Of a stretch of DNA of 7,858 bases, positions 5,240 through 7,858 are shown in pieces. Made by a program: the position numbers and the translations under genes. The DNA comes from Parachlamydiales bacterium (GTDB taxonomy: Bacteria > Chlamydiota > Chlamydiia > Chlamydiales > JAJFMK01). Where the stretch lies: positions 1-7,858 of the forward strand of contig JAGVKY010000142.1 in the NCBI GenBank assembly GCA_020050175.1, written 5' to 3'. Position 1 is the first letter of the stretch. Every line of letters begins with the position of its first letter. The notes under the pieces are model-generated. The model saw nothing but the letters and a program-made list of their open reading frames with translations. It was not told the DNA's origin and did not search any database.

Positions 5240-6011
5240 ATTTCGAATTACTTTCGAACAAATTTTTGCGATCGCTGAAGCTGATTTTCGTCGTCTTCTC
5301 CATGATCCTTTCGAGCTTTTTGCCCGTATGGTGCAACCCGCTATTTGGCTCCTGATCTTTGGTCAGGCCATGGAAAAAGCGAGAGTTATTCCCATTAGCA
5401 GCACCTCCTACCTAGATTTCATTTCACCAGGCATCCTCGCTCAAAGCGTTCTCTTTATCTCGATCTTTTATGGAATCGCCCTCATCTGGGACCGCGATAT
5501 GGGGATCTTGCAGAGAATCCTCGTCTCTCCCGCTCCTCGTGTCTCCCTCGTTTTTGGCCGAGCCATTGCAGCTGGTGTAAGAAGCCTCTCTCAAGTGGTC
5601 TTGATCTATATCCTGGCACTCTTTCTTGGGATCGATATCCGCTGGGAAATCCCCGCTCTTCTTGGAGTTTTTGCCATCATCATGCTAGGAGGCGCTCTCT
5701 TCTCCACCCTTTCCCTCATCATTGCCTCTTGGGTTAAACAGCGCGAACGTTTCATGGGAATCGGCCAGATCCTAACAATGCCTCTGTTTTTTGCCAGTAA
5801 TGCCCTTTATCCAATCACCCTCATGCCCACCTGGCTGCGCCACCTTTCCACTATAAACCCCCTCTCTTACCAGGTAGATGCCCTTCGCCACCTCATGATC
5901 AAAGGGGAAATCTCCCAATTCGGCCTTCCGATCGATTTCATCGTCACGATCCTCATCTTCGTAGCCCTGACGGCGATCGCAACCGTGATCTACCCCAAAA
6001 TCCTTGATTAA
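5199..6011 (+). CDS. ABC-2 type exporter permease (DrrB/NodJ-like), 270 aa
   Basis: The membrane subunit of the exporter. Six hydrophobic segments can be seen at about 42-57, 75-95, 120-145, 152-175, 186-207 and 245-265. A conserved ABC-2 block runs from FISPGILAQSVLF (74-86) to WDRDMGILQRILVSPAPR (97-114), with the late NPLSYQVDALRHLM (220-233) as the usual C-terminal motif. The start at 5199 is preferred over an earlier in-frame ATG at 5130: it has a GG-rich site (AGGGTGG, 5181-5187) upstream and gives the normal length and cytoplasmic N-terminus. It overlaps the ATPase gene by 41 bases in a different frame, so the two are surely translated together. An A8 run (5203-5210) lies within the overlap. 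There is no membrane fusion protein nearby. Confidence 0.93.
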   Translation: MQKKLERQSPVLTRFRITFEQIFAIAEADFRRLLHDPFELFARMVQPAIWLLIFGQAMEKARVIPISSTSYLDFISPGILAQSVLFISIFYGIALIWDRDMGILQRILVSPAPRVSLVFGRAIAAGVRSLSQVVLIYILALFLGIDIRWEIPALLGVFAIIMLGGALFSTLSLIIASWVKQRERFMGIGQILTMPLFFASNALYPITLMPTWLRHLSTINPLSYQVDALRHLMIKGEISQFGLPIDFIVTILIFVALTAIATVIYPKILD

Positions 6012-6232
6012 AAGATCCCAATTGTTTGATTGATAGCATCCATAATATGTTCAATGTTTTCTTTTGGAAATAATTCTTCACAATGACATTTTCCATTTTC
6101 ACAGACCCATTCGTTACCTGGTTCTAAACGGCATTGAGTCTCATGCTGTTTAGGAGTCAGTCCATTCACTCCAACAACAGGCATAAGAGCCATCAATAGA
6201 TAAACAATCGTGGCAAATTCTCTTTTTCTCAT
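6008..6232 (-). CDS. Small secreted four-cysteine protein, 74 aa, unrecognised
   Basis: The family is not recognised. Residues 1-24 (basic MRKR then a hydrophobic run to VGVNG) form a clear signal peptide, leaving about 50 residues. The mature part has four cysteines, C34, C44, C49 and C51 (spacing x9, x4, x1), which could form two disulphides or bind a metal. It ends in a short helix-like segment (ENIEHIMDAINQTIGIF). AGAGG on the minus strand lies six bases before the ATG at 6232, a good ribosome site, and a promoter candidate lies at 6279-6307. Its TAA overlaps the permease TAA on the other strand. The start site, signal peptide and promoter together make it a real gene; function is unknown and the partner or target cannot be told. 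Confidence 0.7.
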   Translation of the reverse strand: MRKREFATIVYLLMALMPVVGVNGLTPKQHETQCRLEPGNEWVCENGKCHCEELFPKENIEHIMDAINQTIGIF

Positions 6233-6278
6233 AAAAAGCCTCTATTTTCAGATCATCTTGTTCCATAAAAACGGATAT

Positions 6279-6307
6279 TTTTTAAGAAGCTTTAAAAACA
6301 GAGTCAA
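6279..6307 (-). promoter_or_regulatory. Sigma70-like promoter of the small Cys-rich gene
   Basis: On the minus strand TTGACT (6302-6307, five of six to TTGACA) is followed after exactly 17 bases by TAAAAA (6279-6284, four of six to TATAAT). Transcription would begin near 6272, about 40 bases before the ATG at 6232. Confidence 0.5.
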
Positions 6308-6321
6308 GATCTACCTAAGGG

Positions 6322-6355
6322 CTATTCAAGTGTCTAGAGGAGTAAATATGAATAG
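6322..6355 (+). other. Inverted repeat around a strong ribosome site and six-codon frame
   Basis: In the gap between the small Cys-rich gene and recN, GAGGAG (6337-6342) precedes an ATG (6348) by five bases, but the frame stops at once (MNRVRL then TAA at 6366). CTATTCA (6322-6328) and TGAATAG (6349-6355) are perfect reverse complements enclosing the ribosome site and overlapping the ATG. No long gene follows on this strand. It may be a remnant of a gene start or chance. Confidence 0.25.
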
Positions 6356-6387
6356 GGTAAGACTGTAACATGGTGGGGGTGAGTCGC

Positions 6388-7842
6388 TTATTCAGAGTAG
6401 ATGGGGTCACCGGACATGCGAGCGAGTTCGTACTGCCGGTCTTCCCAGTTGAGGGGGGAGATGGTGGCAATGGTGCGGTCGTCAATTACCTGTTTGCCGA
6501 TGGCGATGTGGTGATCGGCTGCTTCTGCCACTTGAGGGAAGTGGGTGATCGCAATGACCTGATGCTCTGTGGAGAGACTTTTGAGCTTCTCACCGATTTT
6601 AGCAGCCGTTGTGCCGCCGATGTGGGCATCCATTTCGTCGAAGAGGAGGACGATTTGTCCCTCTTCGTGGCTGAAGAGGATAAGGAGAGTCAGGAGAAGA
6701 CGGGCCATCTCCCCTCCACTGATTCCATCAGAGACCGGGACCATTCTTTCGCCAACATTGGGGGCCATCCAAAAGCTCGCTTTCTCTTTTTCTAAACGGA
6801 CTTCGAAGCGCACGTTAGGGAAATTAAGCTCTTCAAGAAGGGCTTCGATCCTTTTTTCAAAAGCAGGTATGACGCTTTTTCTTCTCTCGTAAAGTTGAGA
6901 AAAGAGATCGTTAACATGGTGTTGTAACTCACCCACTTTCTCTTTTTGAGCAAGAATGGCATCCTCGAGGCCATTTAAAATAGAGAGGCGTTCCACAATG
7001 GTTCTCAACGTCTCTAAAACATTCTCTCCGTAACGTTTTTTCAGCTTTTCGATGAGCGTAAGGCGGTCGCTGATCTGCTGCAAACGCTCTTGATCGACAT
7101 CTAAACTGGACAGCCTTTTATCCAGAGTCCTTCTGAGCTCGTTACATTCCACTAGAAGGGTTGAAAAACTGGAGAGATCAAGAGAGGGATCGAGCTCCTT
7201 GAGTTGCTCGATTTCACGACACCGTGGGTGGAGATGAGAGACAGCACTCTGGAGAGCTGTCTGACACTTTTCCATTAGTGAGCGCCGTTCTTCTGCTGTC
7301 GAAAGAAGGCGAAACTCTTGGAAAATTTCTTCCTCTTCCCCCGGTTGGATAGAGGCAGCAGTGATCTCTTCCTGCTCCCGTTCTAAGATAGCTCTTTCCC
7401 TCTCTCTTTCTTGAGAGAGTTTAAAGAGCTGTTGAAGTTCTTTTTCTTCTTGATGAAGTTTCTCTTTTGCAGTTTGCCACTGGTCTAAAAGAGAACCATT
7501 TTTTGCTGCTAAATCGAGAAAATGGAGATGCTCTTTTTCCTCTTTCAGCAAAAGACTCGATCCCTGATCCAGCGTTGTTATCAACGAACGGCCGAGCTCT
7601 TTTAATAAGCTGACCTGAACTGGTTCGTGGTTAAGAAAAGCGCGTGACTTACCTATTTTAGAAATTTCACGGGTGATCAAGAGAGTCTCTTCGAGAGAAA
7701 AGCCAGCTTCTTCGAGCGAAGAAATAGACCCTTCAATTTCAAAAAGAGCAGTGACTCTCCCCTTTTCAGCCCCTTCTCGAATCTTGTCAGAATCACCCCT
7801 CTCTCCAAGGGCTAACTTAAGGGCATAAAGCAAGGAAGATTT
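6388..7842 (-). CDS. recN: DNA repair protein RecN, 5'-truncated by the contig end (484 codons seen)
   Basis: RecN is an SMC-like cytoplasmic ATPase that acts early in double-strand break repair. The visible part begins at K-S-S-L-L, the end of Walker A, followed by ALKLALGERGDSDKIREGAEKG, the family's N-terminal block. A long charged, Glu-rich coiled-coil region follows (roughly residues 115-335), then the C-terminal head with signature ISGGEMARLL, Walker B IVLLFDEMD with the GG of HIGG, and H-loop AITHFPQVAEAADHH. It ends in ARMSGDPIYSE. About 35-40 N-terminal residues, including the glycines of Walker A, are off the contig; the full protein would be near 520 residues, slightly short for the family. 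The well-kept HGQHEHQ motif after the SRAFLN block appears altered (TTLDQGSSLLL). No start codon is present; a TTG at 7833 is an internal leucine. No terminator was found after its stop. Confidence 0.93.
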   Translation of the reverse strand, partial: KSSLLYALKLALGERGDSDKIREGAEKGRVTALFEIEGSISSLEEAGFSLEETLLITREISKIGKSRAFLNHEPVQVSLLKELGRSLITTLDQGSSLLLKEEKEHLHFLDLAAKNGSLLDQWQTAKEKLHQEEKELQQLFKLSQERERERAILEREQEEITAASIQPGEEEEIFQEFRLLSTAEERRSLMEKCQTALQSAVSHLHPRCREIEQLKELDPSLDLSSFSTLLVECNELRRTLDKRLSSLDVDQERLQQISDRLTLIEKLKKRYGENVLETLRTIVERLSILNGLEDAILAQKEKVGELQHHVNDLFSQLYERRKSVIPAFEKRIEALLEELNFPNVRFEVRLEKEKASFWMAPNVGERMVPVSDGISGGEMARLLLTLLILFSHEEGQIVLLFDEMDAHIGGTTAAKIGEKLKSLSTEHQVIAITHFPQVAEAADHHIAIGKQVIDDRTIATISPLNWEDRQYELARMSGDPIYSE

Positions 7843-7858
7843 AGATCGGAAGAGCGTC
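7843..7858 (+). other. Illumina TruSeq adapter remnant at the contig end (artefact)
   Basis: The last 16 bases, AGATCGGAAGAGCGTC, are identical to the start of the Illumina TruSeq read-2 adapter. They interrupt recN: in its frame the expected GETGAGK before K-S-S-L-L is replaced by T-L-F-R-S. The genomic sequence therefore ends at 7842. Confidence 0.93.

Noticed and set aside
6370..6795. A 141-codon plus-strand frame antisense to recN
   Set aside because: It lies almost wholly over the confirmed recN 3' end, where the opposite frame has intact ABC motifs, and has no ribosome site.
7831..7833. TTG as the start of recN
   Set aside because: The codon lies directly after K-S-S of Walker A, so it is an internal leucine. 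The real start is beyond the contig end.

Overview
The window looks like one short draft contig from a Gram-negative bacterium. Both ends cut genes or open frames, and the last 16 bases match an Illumina TruSeq adapter rather than genome. Base composition is moderate, spacing is tight, ribosome sites are of the AGGAG type, and many products carry export signals. The gene mix (fasciclin-domain proteins, a host-attachment-family protein, a YopT/C58-like putative cysteine protease, a DrrAB-type exporter, RecN) would fit a host-associated lineage such as an environmental chlamydia or another intracellular bacterium. That taxonomic guess is inference with low confidence, because no marker gene settles it.

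Layout, left to right. (1) 55-1346, plus strand: two tandem, diverged fasciclin (FAS1) domain proteins, both with export signals, separated by a strong stem-loop. (2) 1395-2429, plus: a protein with no firm family name whose Cys, His and Asp residues sit in sequence contexts and spacings like those of the C58 (YopT) protease family. This is the most interesting gene here. (3) 2582-3238, minus: an Fe/Mn superoxide dismutase with a signal peptide and a good sigma70-like promoter, followed by a possible 57-codon reading frame whose TTG start overlaps its stop. (4) 3331-3768, plus: a host-attachment-family protein. (5) 3858-4376, minus: an AhpD/carboxymuconolactone decarboxylase-like protein with CxxC. 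(6) 4439-6011, plus: an ABC exporter, ATPase then ABC-2 permease, overlapping by 41 bases and apparently transcribed as a leaderless message. (7) 6008-6232, minus: a small secreted four-cysteine protein whose stop overlaps the permease stop. (8) 6388-7842, minus: recN, truncated at its 5' end by the contig edge exactly inside the Walker A motif.

How the genes may work together: the exported superoxide dismutase and the AhpD-like thiol protein suggest oxidative-stress defence. The FAS1 proteins, the C58-like protein and the small Cys-rich protein suggest an exported or surface-exposed set that could meet a host or neighbouring cells. The ABC exporter has no visible substrate clue. No RNA genes, insertion sequences, CRISPR arrays or attachment sites were seen, and no gap between genes exceeds 300 bases.
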